In this document: positions 27,191 through 38,746 of the stretch, piece after piece | How positions within the stretch are numbered: the first letter of the stretch is position 1 | Layout: each line of letters begins with the position of its first letter | Assembly (NCBI GenBank): GCA_013397435.1 | Contig: VZRG01000446.1 | Span: 310,499-374,498, forward strand | Direction of reading: 5' to 3' | DNA: 64,000 bases | From: Erythrocercus mccallii | Lineage: Eukaryota > Chordata > Aves > Passeriformes > Dicruridae | Program-made: the position numbers and the translations under genes | The notes under the pieces: generated by a model | What the model was told of the DNA's origin: nothing | The model's input: the letters and a program-made list of their open reading frames with translations, nothing else | Database searches by the model: none

Positions 27191-28375
27191 GGTCACTGGG
27201 CTAATGCCCCCAGCACATGTGAGATCGAGAGAAAAGACTGTATGAAACATGATGAGATAGGAAAGAGAGTTTAATTAAGGCAGGAGAGTGGTGAGTTTTC
27301 ACCATGATTCAAAGTAAATTCTCAGGTCTTCCAAAGACCTTTTCTATCCCATTGCTCCTAGACCCTCCTGAACATAGGTTTCCTTCTGCCAGGGGTCCAT
27401 CTGGATGAGTATTTTGTTGCTGGTAGGGATCAGTACTGGCTATACTGGAAAAAGTTTAAGAACACTACTGAGAGCCCTGAATCCATGGTATCTTTCACAG
27501 CGATCACATACTCTGTGAAGAATACTTTTTTCTCTGTTTGCTAATACTCTCCTGGAAAATGTCAGAGATACTTGGACAGTGAGGCTCACCCTCCTCTGAG
27601 ATCTCTCAGTGGGGCTGTGCTTCCAAGGACTCACCTCAATGCCTGAACTCATCTCCTTGTCTCTCTCCTCTGCACACCAACCTTTACAACACTTCCACTG
27701 CCTCTAGGACCTGCTTTGCTCCACTATGTGCCTACACCCAATTAGTTCCCTATTTGCTCTGCTCTGTTACATCGCATGAAACTTTGCAGGTCCCTTCCAA
27801 ACTGCTGTGAGAGGACAAGCAGTCACTCAGAATACACTATCCTCTGTACAGGATGGATGAAAACCCTCCAGCCCTGGCCCAATCGGTTCATTAAAATATT
27901 GCTGCAGGTAAAAATGACTCAACCAACTTTGACAGGGGCCTCACAGCTTGCCTTCCACAGAACAGGACAGTTCAGTCACACTTTCCATCTTGCAAGTGCT
28001 TTCTCAAATACATCTGCAGGTGTTCCAACACTAAAGGTGATGGGATAACCCCAGCAAAAAAGGGACAGAATAACAAAGCTATGGAGGTGCCATTTGTCTG
28101 GGCAATGAAGGTCATGTAAAAAAACCCCAAAACCATGAAAATAATTGAATGGCATAACTTCATTAGGAGTGCATATTTCATTTAGCTGAGGTTGAAAAGG
28201 GCATGGTCATTGAATTGCTGAAGGCTGAAAACATCCAGAAACACATTTCTCCTTCTCATTTATTCACTGTAACCTAAAGACCAGGTTAAATAAGTCCTCT
28301 TTTACAGTCTGGACAGTTACTTTCTGCTGACTCTGCAGTCACACACTAAAGAACTATTCAGTGGCTTTTATTACC

Positions 28376-28410
28376 AAAAAAAAAAGAAACAGGAGGAAAA
28401 AAAAAGGAAA
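28376..28410. repeat. A-rich low-complexity tract
   Basis: Two runs of 9-10 adenines are separated by gaaacaggagg. No retrotransposon body is recognisable beside it. Confidence 0.8.
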
Positions 28411-30979
28411 ATTACTGGTAGGAAATTTTTTAAAAGGTATCTAATCAGGAAATAGCATCATTTCAGATGCTTTCAAACCATAAAAGACTGTAGAAGGGAA
28501 AGAAAAAACTGTAAATCTCTATTGGATTTGTGATTAATCCCCCTATTTACTGAAAGAATTGCTTCTAAATCTTTATTTTTTTCTCTGAATATGTATATTT
28601 GAGGAGTCAAGGCTATTGTGTCTGTCATGTATTAGGCTAATACATTAACTGATTTATCTGAATGGGCAAGAGTCATATGTAAGCCCACTTTTTCAAATAT
28701 GTAAATCTGTTTTGTGACCTCAACATTTTTGTTATGACAGCCTCAGAGTGTTACAATTTACCTACCAAGCATGTACACTGTACTTGCTATGCAATTATGC
28801 ATTCTGGGTTTGAAAATCGGTCTTTGTCCCACTCAGTGTGGATTTAGCTTTGTACAGATGACAATATAGTTCCTCTGAGCTATTCCTCCTTCCTTGCTCC
28901 AAACATTTTTCAAAGGAAATGTGGTCAGTATTTGCATTAGAACCACAAGATTAGGGTCATCTATGATGGCAGTTTTAAAAATTACACTGCAGATTTGAGT
29001 GGTGGAAAAAAAGCAAGGAAGCAGCTGTAGCCAGACTGCACAGAGCTCACCATGCCCCAGCAATCATTGCATCACTGGCTCCATCACTCGAGGACTCTGT
29101 TTGGATGGTCAAACTCTTAAGCACAGCCATCCGTTAGCCCTGGGAAGATTAGACAGACAGATGGCTCCTACAGAGAGATGAGTTAGAAAGATGCAGGGAG
29201 GGATATTTTCACCACATGGATGCTGCCAAGTTTTGCAGAGCACAAGAGGTGCCCTGAGGTCTAGATCAAAAGCTAGTCCTCCAGGATCCTCTGAAGAAAA
29301 ATATTTCCTCAGTTCAGCCAAGAACTTGACCAGAGCAGCAACCATAGATACAAGATTTCCTGTTGAATTGAGGATATGCTCGTGTCCCTTATGACTCAGT
29401 GACTGTATAAGGCCACTGAAGCAGCCCCAGAGATAACCAGCTTGAAGGAGAGGGATATGAACAGCTCCTGGCTCCCAGAGCTAGCAATGCACAGAAATAC
29501 AGCAATGGCCACTGCAGCCTTCTCTTAGGTGTGTTTTCAGTAAAAAAAAACAAAGAAGAAAAGTAAACAGAGAATCTACACAAGGCCATCAACTTTAAAA
29601 TACACTTAGAATGCCTGTTCAGCTTTTGCTCACTTCATGCAGGTTTCAATGACTCAAGATTCAAGAGTTGCAGGAGGGAGAGTCCATCATTGATAATTAC
29701 ACCAATGTTCACAGAAACTGTGAAACTGTTAACCATAAAGTATTTTACAATCTGAAGTGACACCACTGTGAGTAGATTATACCCAAGTATTTGAAGGCAT
29801 GATTGATGACTACAGGCACAAAGAAAGGGGAATTGTGAAAGTGAAGATAAATAAAAGGACATAATGACCTAAGAAGTGCATGCTGCAGACTCTCTTGTGG
29901 GGTCTTTGGAAAGAGGTACAGGCTCATTTGAGAATTGTGTGGCTGAAGCTTTTGTTGCAGACCACAGAGCTCTTCACGGCTTCCTCTTGCTGCCCTCAAG
30001 GAATCCACCACCCCTGCTAAGCATGGAAGTCCTCTGCTGTAGCAGATAACGGTTTGATCTTTCCCAGGGAAAACCCTAGGATGGAGATGAGCTCATACCC
30101 TGCCACAGATTTCAATGGGGTCTTACAGCTTGACTGTCTTGTCTCTTACGTTCTAGAGACTTCCAGTATTCAGTACCTTTAGAGAAAACTTTGAAAAGAT
30201 CTCCTGGCTATAGAAAATTTCTTTCGGACAGTCTCCAAACAGATTACAAAAAAGAGAGTCCTAAATGATGAGCACAAAACTGAGCTTTTGAAGTCTGTAA
30301 ATAAAAGGGGAAAGAACTGCAGGGCTGGTGCTTACTTTGAAATCCCACTGAAACCACAGGGAACTGCAAGTATTTACAGCACCACTGGTAATGAAGTAAC
30401 TAGGTGTCAGAACAGTGATTTAGCTGAAAAATACAATATCCAGCTTCTGGGTTTATTCTTGGTGGTGTCAGGCCAGTTTATTCCATTTGGAAGTCAGACA
30501 GTGATTTCCCTACTTCCCTGCATCATTCTAACTTGACAAACCTGAAAACCTAGTGCTTCTTTTTGCCTTTCTTTTAATGAATAATAGAGCTATCCCAAAC
30601 AGAAGCTGCTTCCAAACACTGCTGAGGTATTGGAACACTTCTTTGGTTGAGCAGTGTGGGGCAAATAGGCCAAATAGGAATGGCTGAACTCAAGACAGAA
30701 ACCTAGCTACATCTGGAGCAATGTCAACCCTGGAAGGCTTCGGGTGTGAGAGGCTCATGTGAGCTCATCTCTTCCACAGCACTAACAATCTGATAGGGAA
30801 GGGACACGTGAAGAAGAGAATCTTCTGAGGTAAAGGACAGTGCAAAAACCCTCATGCTGTCATGTAGTCACTCTCTTATCTACTCAAGCTCTTACACAGT
30901 GCCCTTACCACAGCATCTGAGTGCCTGTCAATCACCAACACGCTTATCTCCGCACTGTCTCCGTGGGAGTAGGAAAGGA

Positions 30980-31040
30980 ATCCTATCTCCACCATATAGA
31001 TGAGCAGCTGAGGCAGAGAGATTAAGGGCTCGATCTGGTT
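30980..31040 (-). mobile_element. MIR-like SINE remnant (inverted)
   Basis: The plus strand reads cctatctccaccatatagat followed by gagcagctgaggcagagaga and ttaagg. This follows the inverted MIR core order: ccccattttacagatgagga, then aactgaggcacagagag, then ttaag. About 55 diverged bases. It is the clearest of the inverted MIR-like pieces here. Confidence 0.55.
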
Positions 31041-32729
31041 ACCTCAACAGAGGCTTCCAGTGCCATCTAAAATGTCCTGGAGCATGCAAGACATGCACAG
31101 GGCTGGTAGGTAGGACACAGGTCCTAAGGGAGATCCATGGTCTTGTGGAAGCCAGGCAGGGGATGCTGGCACACTGCAGAGGGAGAGGAATGTCCAGGTT
31201 TAGACAAGTGATCTGAATCATCAAGTCAAGGCAGGCATTTCTGTGAGAGCAGGGAACTGAACCCGACAAATTGTCCTAATAGCACCCTAAGTACAAAACT
31301 CTCATCTACAAAGAGGGACACAATATTATTAAAAAATGTTGACTGCAGGCCTGTTTTATTACTAAATGGCAGTACCAAGCTTTGTGTGCCTGGGATTTCA
31401 AAAAAAACCTACTGCTGTCAGGAGCCTGAGTATTGTCTTCTGGGCTGAGTATGAACGCTCATCCATACCTTTTAGCCACCACCAAGAAGATCCCTATGGA
31501 TCTTTGTCAAACTTTGTCAAAGTCAATAAAAACATAGATTGTCATTCAAGGGGCCAGAATCAGTATCAGAGTGGCCTTTCTCCACCAAGCCCAGACCTCA
31601 TGTTGAGAGGTGAATGTACTTCATTGTGGCAGTATTCACAAAAAGACACTTTCATTTTAGCTCATGGCAAATCCCTGATGACGATTTAGGTGCTCATAAT
31701 GAGCTTATTCAGGAAGAATGAAAGGATGCTCAAGGTCACAGCACCCATAAGAGTGCTATTAGTCTTGACATGAACAGCAAATAAGGTTTCCAAACAGCTG
31801 CCAAATCAGATATAAGCTGCATGCAGAGAAGCTGTGCTGGCCTTGCTACAGGCTGGCATTTTGGTGCATTAGGCTGAGGACAGACTTGCAAAACCACTCG
31901 AGCAATTTGGACACTTGGCTCCCCTTTGCAGCAGCTCAGTGCAAGGTGGTGGCTCAGTGCAGCCTGGCAGGCCTGGCTGGTGGAACAGCTTCCTGCAGCC
32001 ACACAGGCATCACTCCTCTGCCATTTGTCCCCTCTGGGTTGGACTGTGGCCACGTGCCTTGCAGGTCCACATCCCAGCTGCTATCTGAACAAATAACCCC
32101 CAGGGATGAGGCTGATTTCAATCCTTCCTTCTAGCTTCCCTCTGAAGATAAAAAAACCACGCATCAGAAACAATCCCCAGCCACAACAGGTACCCTCCAT
32201 TGTAGTCACAGCTTCAACAGTGAGCAGAATCTGATCAATGTCTTAATTTACTTAAGCCTCACAAAGACTTGAAAGAGGAGAATTATTTTTATGTTATTAT
32301 TTTTTTATACGTGAAATCTGATTAGAATAATCCTGGCAAGGCAGAGAGTGATAAGAAAATAGAGTAGGTAAAAAAATGCAGTTTTGAAGAAGGAAATTGA
32401 TTTCCTTCCATCCCACCAAATTTGAATACTGAACTTTCACAAAGACCTTCTTTGCATGAAACTATTGGAGATGCAAGAAACTATAAAATACTTTGTTAAA
32501 CCTTTAAGAAATTGTCTCTCAGAGCTCCTTACAAAAATAGAGCTTGTTGCACAGTGGAAGTTTGAGACATGCACACTTGGAATCCAGAGGGAAATGCTTC
32601 TATGGGGATGCAGAAATATTTTACAAACTACTTGAAATTAGCCTGTGTCATGCAAGAAGCTGAGGCTATGAGAGCCTGAGTGCTTTGCCACTAGGGAATT
32701 ACAAACAAAACATAAGTGTGGTCAACAGG

Positions 32730-32785
32730 CACCTTTCCCTTTTCTACACCTCTCTTTTCTTGTGTAAAAGGTGGATAATTCTTTC
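32730..32785 (+). mobile_element. Possible MIR-like SINE remnant
   Basis: The plus strand reads ctcttttcttgtgtaaaagg then tggataattc. It resembles the MIR core phrase in which ttcctcatctgtaaaatggg is followed by gataat. It is short and weak, and chance similarity is possible. Confidence 0.35.
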
Positions 32786-34289
32786 CTTTTCCTGGAAACC
32801 ACTTTGAGCTTTCTGGTAAACAAGCCATGACATGCTATGACATTCCAGAAAGACACAATGATTTTCAGTTTCCAAGACAGGCATGATTTCTAATAAATTA
32901 CCATTTTTTCACCAAAATCATCAATCACTATTAACAAAGAACATTCACTGAAAATTCACACTCCAGTGCCTCAAAAAGAAATTGGTCTTCCACACATGCA
33001 GTGACATGAGCATGCACTCATTCACTGGACATTACCCAAAGACTGAGCAGGAGTCTCAGGGGTGCTGGAATAAATACACTCATCTCAGTTTTCTAAGGAA
33101 TACCATGAATACCAGTTGGTTTGCTCTAGGTAGTGACAGCAGACACTAAAATACATCCCTCAATACCACAGAAATCGTACTGGTCCTTCCACCATTGATT
33201 GCCTTGACACACGATGCTTTACAGCCATGCTTCCACCACTGAAAAAACCCTATGGAATAGTATTTTCTGTTGAGTCTCACCCAGTCCACCTCCACGCAAA
33301 ACCACCCTTGCAGAGCTGTCCCACAGTTCTCATTAAGTCTCTGGTCATGCCAGGATGGCATGAGATGCCCTGGAGAGAGGATGACACAATGCATGGCACT
33401 GTAAAGCACTGCTGAAGCTCTGTGAATTCCAGACAAGACTGGCCAGCAATCCACTTGGATGGTTTCTAGAACTCAACTTAGGTGTGAAAAACCAAGTATT
33501 TCTGCACAGTCCTAGATGTTTTCTAAGTGGTCAGAGAGCTGACTCTGCTGTCTTTTACTGGTGTCTTCCAGCTGTCACTGTGAGTGGCACTTACTGGAGG
33601 TGGACACTGAGTTAAATGCACTTACAAGGGCCACCCTTACGTTCATCTCAGTGAGAGCAAGGGGATGTACTGGGTGTTCAATACCTCTGAAAGCAGGGCT
33701 TTAAGCCATCTGAAAACCCATGCCTGCTTTTGTTACTGCAAATAGTTTTCTTGCAAGACCCAGCTGTTCAGCTCCTGGGAGCATCAGCACTTACCAAGGG
33801 TTTCTTTTCAGAGCACTGTTTCAATCCTGAGCTTCTCAGGAGCAGTCTCTAATTCTCCACCTGCCATCTTGTGAAGCTGACACCGTAAACAGCCCCAGCT
33901 CCTCGGGTGGCTGAAAAAGAGATATCTGTGGAGCCCTGAGCAACTGCACTTGACATATGGTATTAAGATGTGCAAGGGAAAATGGCTGGCAAAGGACGAC
34001 TCTCCTGTGGTTCTTTTGCCTGCTCCCATTATCCTCAATGATGATTGCTAGGGACATAAATGCTGAGGAGCCAGAAAAGAAAGGCAATGGGAAGACAGAG
34101 GGAAAAGCAATCCCAGCCTACACAGTGCACAGCTATGAAAACAAACTGATTTGCTCAGACACAAGATACTACATAAACTAGTTGTGCTTCTGCTGATGCA
34201 CCAGTTCCCTAAAGGGATACAAAAGAAAGCTTGTGATTAACGCAAAATACTAGGATCAGGAAGAACAGAAGGCCTAATCCAGTCTCCAC

Positions 34290-34352
34290 GCATGACCTTG
34301 GGCATATCACATCATTCTTCTACACTCGGTCTCCTTAGCTATGTGATGAAAT
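34290..34352 (+). mobile_element. MIR-like SINE remnant
   Basis: The plus strand reads atgaccttgggcatatcaca, then tcattcttctacactcggtc and tccttagctatgtgatgaa. It follows the MIR core: tgaccttgggcaagtcactt, then a ctctctgtgcctcagt-like block, then tcctcatctgtaaa. Alignment over about 60 bases without large gaps makes this the best MIR-like copy in the window. Confidence 0.55.
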
Positions 34353-37130
34353 TTTCCAGTTTGAGTGGAAAATTGTCAGAGAGCATGGGAGAGCCCACGA
34401 GGAACTCACATGACATCCACAGACATTTCCTGTGGATAAGATTGTGATGAGCCTCTATGATAAAGACAGACAAGCAGGAGGTAAAAAAGACACAGAGTAT
34501 CTCTAAGGAGAGCATAGCCAGTGCTGTTCAGCACCAGCTTCTGCAGCATATCAGGAGAATCAAGGAGAAGTGCTTTCTCCAGCCAAAATGCTAAGAGCAG
34601 CAGTGAGAGGTGCAAGAAGACAGAAGTTGCTTTGGACAAGCCAGTGTAACAGCTGTGAGACTTTTTCTCCTAAGAACTAGGAGAACAACCAACATTATGG
34701 AACCAAACTGTTGCACATGTGCATAGCACTATCCTAAGCTGGCTGGATCCCTGGCAAGGTCCTTCTTCCAGCAGCGTGCTCTGCCCTGCTGGGAAGGAAG
34801 GGGCTCTGTGCAGCCACCTAACTGGCATGGGAATAAACACAGTACAGAAGAGCGGGCTGCAGGGAACAGACAGCAGGCACCAGCTGCAGAGGGTGATGGC
34901 TCTCCTTGGCACCAAGTACAGTCCCATGCTCAAAACCCATCAGGAGTAAAGATGGAACCTCTCTGCAGTGCATGAATCAACTTAGAGCAATATGGAAAAA
35001 TGTGGGGACTCAAGCCACCAGAAGCAGGAAAGTAACTTTAAAGGCATGTCTGGCATGAGTGCATGGGCTTCGAACACTGAGTGGGAATACCAAGAACTGC
35101 CCTTCTCAACCCCTGCTTGCTTCAGATTCGTGCTGTGGGAAGCAACAGCCCAACATGGCCACTGTGCTTGAGGGAATGTCTGAATTAGGCTAAATCTTTC
35201 TCCTCAGCTCACACTGCACAGGCCTAGAAAGTTGGACATTATCTTTCTTGGTGCCTCCTCACTCAACAGCCTGTTCAAAAATCCCTGAGGTTCTATTTTC
35301 TTCTCTTCTATTTCATCCTTACAATGGCTTAGTGTTGGGAGAGAAAAGGCTGTGCAGGAGATTCATACTGATTTCTATCTCAGGGGCTTTAGAAAGAAGC
35401 AGATAATCTTTGTCCAGCTGCAGTCATTCCTCTGCAGTGTTCCAGACAGCAGCTGAGAGTCTGTAATGTGTACATACAACTTCCAAGGGCTGTTATCAAT
35501 AATGCATTTGACGCACAGCCTTTAGCAGCTGACCAAGGAAGTATCTTGTAAAGAGAAGGAAATCCTTTGGTCTTCTCAAGGTGGAAAGTGGTGAGGAGAC
35601 AGAAAGACTTATCATCATTGTGCCATGTCTTATTTATGTCAAGAGGTTGTTCTCATTTCAGAAAGATTTTAGCATGGGACTGGTGCATAGGTATGTATTT
35701 GGAGGATTAGGGAGCATATTGTGAATACCAAAATAATTTCAGCTTTCTCTAAGTCCCTAACTTATAGGGAAGAGCTGCATGAAAGGCTACCACTGCTCCC
35801 AAACCACAGCTCCTCTGCACCTCAGCTACCATGGCTACGTGGGAGGTGGCAGGGCACCCCCATAGTCTCTTTACTGCCTTCTCAATGGCTGAGACATAGA
35901 AACACCATCTTAACCTGTGACTTACACGTGTGTGTGTGAGGGATTTATTGATTTCACAGAGGAACGCTTAATTTAATGTCATTTAAACATTTCAGTGCTT
36001 GTCAGGCTTTCCCATAGAAGAGCAGCCACTTCCACACAACAAAATATGCAATCCCTAGTTCATCAGCAGTGAAGGAGCCCCCTTTTGTTAATCAAGCAAA
36101 AGCTGTTGAGAAGGCCACAGGTGTAGAGAATACAGAGTTTGCATCTGATAAGATAAATCTGCTGGTTTGGGTATGGTGTCCAAAACACACTGATTGTGAG
36201 AGTAAGAAGTGGACAAGGAACAGGAGAAAGGATGACAGAACTAAAAGTGTAACTAAAGAACAGCAAAACTGCTGCAAGCAAATGAAATTAGTCACAAAAG
36301 ATTAAGCATGTAACCTAATTGCAGGCAGAAAGGTGATGATACAACATAAGAGGCCTAATAGGTACCAGTCCAACTGCAATTATTTGGTTCTCCAGTCCTG
36401 CAAGCAGCCTGAAAACAACCGCTGGTGCAGCAGAGAGTGTTTCATTTAAGTTTGGTAAAGAAGGACCAAGCTGCAAGTCCAAACTCTGCTCTGAATCATA
36501 CTGTCTGGGCTCCGCCTCCAGCAGAGTGAGGATTTTCTCCTCCTATTCATGGTGCAGAAGAGGCTGTGACTTTAGGACTGGAATACTCAAAATCGCAAAT
36601 TTCTCATAATCCTGCATCTATCATTACACCCTCTACTCCCTCCTGCACTGCACCACTGTGTGGGGCTGATGGCCATCAGCCATGGCCATTGCCTACACAC
36701 TTCTCTGAAGGGGTCCTGAGCCCACAGGCTGATGGGAATTACTGACAGCACAGACAGGAATGTGCAAGCACACGCAGTGCCCTGCTCAGTACCCTGCACT
36801 GTCACAACTTCCAGGGCAGGACAAGGACCAGCTGGTGGGATGAATGAGCTTTGTACATGTTTGAGTTCCTATTAAGGTTAATGTGTGAAACAATCTGTTC
36901 TGCAGGATGTTGGTTAAACTAACTGGCTGCAGAGGGTTTGCAATGATTGCTAAACCAACCTGCTCTGCAGAAGTTCCAGGGTGAAGCAAAGCCTTTATTG
37001 TAATAATGACTGTCTTGTGTCATCTTTTTGCCCTGAAGAACCAAGGACCTCTGAATGCGCCTGTCCTCATGGTGTTGGATGGTATCATCTCAAAACTCTG
37101 TGGGCCTCACCCTAGAACCATTCCAGGGGT

Positions 37131-37150
37131 AAAAAAAAAAAAGGAAAAAA
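37131..37150. repeat. A-rich run (A12 GG A6)
   Basis: A short poly(A) interrupted by GG. It sits directly before the 14-bp E-box palindrome and about 150 bases before the GC-rich block at 37300-37720. Confidence 0.85.
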
Positions 37151-37155
37151 TGCAC

Positions 37156-37169
37156 GTAACACGTGTTAC
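37156..37169. promoter_or_regulatory. 14-bp perfect palindrome centred on a CACGTG E-box
   Basis: GTAACACGTGTTAC reads identically on both strands with CACGTG at its centre (37160-37165). CACGTG is the core site of several bHLH and bHLH-ZIP factors such as USF, MYC/MAX and BHLHE40. A 7-bp-arm palindrome alone is expected by chance a few times in 64 kb, so only the site type is noteworthy; binding is not shown. Confidence 0.35.
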
Positions 37170-37299
37170 AGCAGATATTCATTCAAAATGTACACGTTGA
37201 CTAATATAATTAAATGCCCTAGAAACAAACAACCAGTAGATCTAACACACTCAGCCATTTCCCCTCGAGGCTGACATTTTTAGTCTCCCAGGAGGGTTG

Positions 37300-37720
37300 G
37301 GCATATTTTTTAAAAGTCACTCCCTGTGGCAGTGGCTGTGGTGGGTGAGCAGGACAGGCTCTGCCTCTGCTGCAGGCTGCTTTCCCAGTGCCCTCCAAGC
37401 CCTGTCACAGGGCCAGCAGGCACAGGACACAGCCTTTGCAGTGCTGCTCTGGCACACCTCGGATGCCATGAGGCCAGATGCAAGGACCAGGCAAGGCTCA
37501 GGAGGCCCTGGAGCAGATCCAGAGCTGTGTCCTGCCTCCCTGCTCTGCTGCCAGGCTGCCTTTGGGCAATGCTGCTGGCAAGGTGCCCCTGAGCTCCTCC
37601 CTGCTCACACACAGCTCGAAGGCTCCTGGCACAGCCCCGCTGGCCATCCTATGCCACTGCAGAGCCGAGCACACTGTCAACACACAACTCCTCACAACAC
37701 ATCACAGCAGGGACAGCAGC
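37300..37720. other. GC-rich intronic block with long chance-like frames
   Basis: The block is clearly richer in C and G than its neighbours but poor in CpG, so it is not a typical CpG island. Two overlapping plus-strand frames (190 codons from 37297 and 152 codons from 37478) and minus-strand frames cross it. Several frames being open together points to lack of AT-rich stop codons rather than selection. I see no splice-flanked exon or known domain. It may be a lineage-specific insertion or a degenerate minisatellite. Confidence 0.45.
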
Positions 37721-38717
37721 ACACACAGATCCCTTCCACCTCACGCTCCCTTTCAAGGATGGATACACTGCAAGAGAAGATGGGTAGATTTGGAGCCTTC
37801 CTTGCATCACAGAGTGTCTCATTCAGAAAGATGCCAGAAGCATTTAGAAGAGGCTGGTATTCCCCATAGCCTGCGTCCCTGTGACAGGGGTGACCAAGGA
37901 ACACAGATTCACAAGAGCACCAAGGAGCAATTCTAGCACTTCACTGAATTGTACATGCACATTTCAGGCCAGGTTCATAACTCCTGCTGTGCACGTCTAC
38001 TTCAACAATTTCAGGAGGTTCCTGTGCCAGAAGCCAGCCCTATATCTTGGGATCCATGGTAACAAAAGTCTATAGCACCTAAACTGAGTTCTGTGATCCA
38101 GAGACTTCAATAAAATTATTTTTGTTTTGCTGATGCTTAAGTCAGGACATTACCCTATGACAGGAAAGCAGGGATAGTTCCAGTTCCCATCCAGGCCTTT
38201 CTGCTACAGTATCCTACATTCCACATTGTTTCAAGCCAGTCTGTCTTGAAATAGCTCAGGGACTTGGTCTCTCCTCCTTTTCCTTGGAAAATAGCAACAC
38301 AATTCAATGTTCTCCATTTTTAAAGTTTTCTATCACTTGGCTCCCAGTTATGATTACATGTACACAGTCAGAAAAGTTTTTTCCTTGGATTTTCTAGCCT
38401 CTCTCCTGCTTTCACCTCCAGAGCTGTTAGCCACTGTTTGGCAAAGACACACCATTTCCTAGTTTCATTCCTTCTGTATTTGAGTTTGGTATTATTAGAA
38501 AAGAGATCCAAATCATTTCATTAACACCCACCTGACCTCAGTCAAACATATCCTCACTCAAAACTTTCCTTGCTTCATTTCCTGTCAGTGTCCTGGACTC
38601 AGGAAGGACAACATTTTTCTTCCCTCCACTACAAAATAAAACATTACTGATAGTCCCACTGTAACCCTGGATATCCTGGAGTTTTGTCTGGGTTTCACTT
38701 CTGGAAAACAGGTAACA

Positions 38718-38746
38718 GACAAATTATTCGATAATAATTTATTGTC
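38718..38746. repeat. AT-rich foldback
   Basis: GACAA-ATTATT pairs with AATAAT-(TTA)-TTGTC across the loop CGAT. The 11-bp stem is interrupted by a 3-base bulge. AT-rich composition makes chance occurrence likely. Confidence 0.6.

Larger units (their letters stand above)
27191..37130. other. Intronic stretch with MIR-like remnants only
   Basis: Three MIR-like remnants are present (30980-31040, 32730-32785, 34290-34352), along with an A-rich tract at 28376-28410. No exon, RNA gene or longer transposon is recognised. Open frames up to 107 codons lack family signatures. A phrase at 27788-27806 (ggtcccttccaaactgctg) recalls the CR1 3' end but is too short to call. Confidence 0.55.

Noticed and set aside
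27786..27812. Phrase like the CR1 3' end (ggtcccttccaaactgctg)
   Set aside because: Fewer than 20 matching bases and the upstream sequence does not follow the CR1 consensus.
37297..37869. 190-codon plus-strand frame
   Set aside because: Several frames are open at once because the block is GC-rich. The peptide is low in conserved-looking motifs, so kept only as a compositional oddity.
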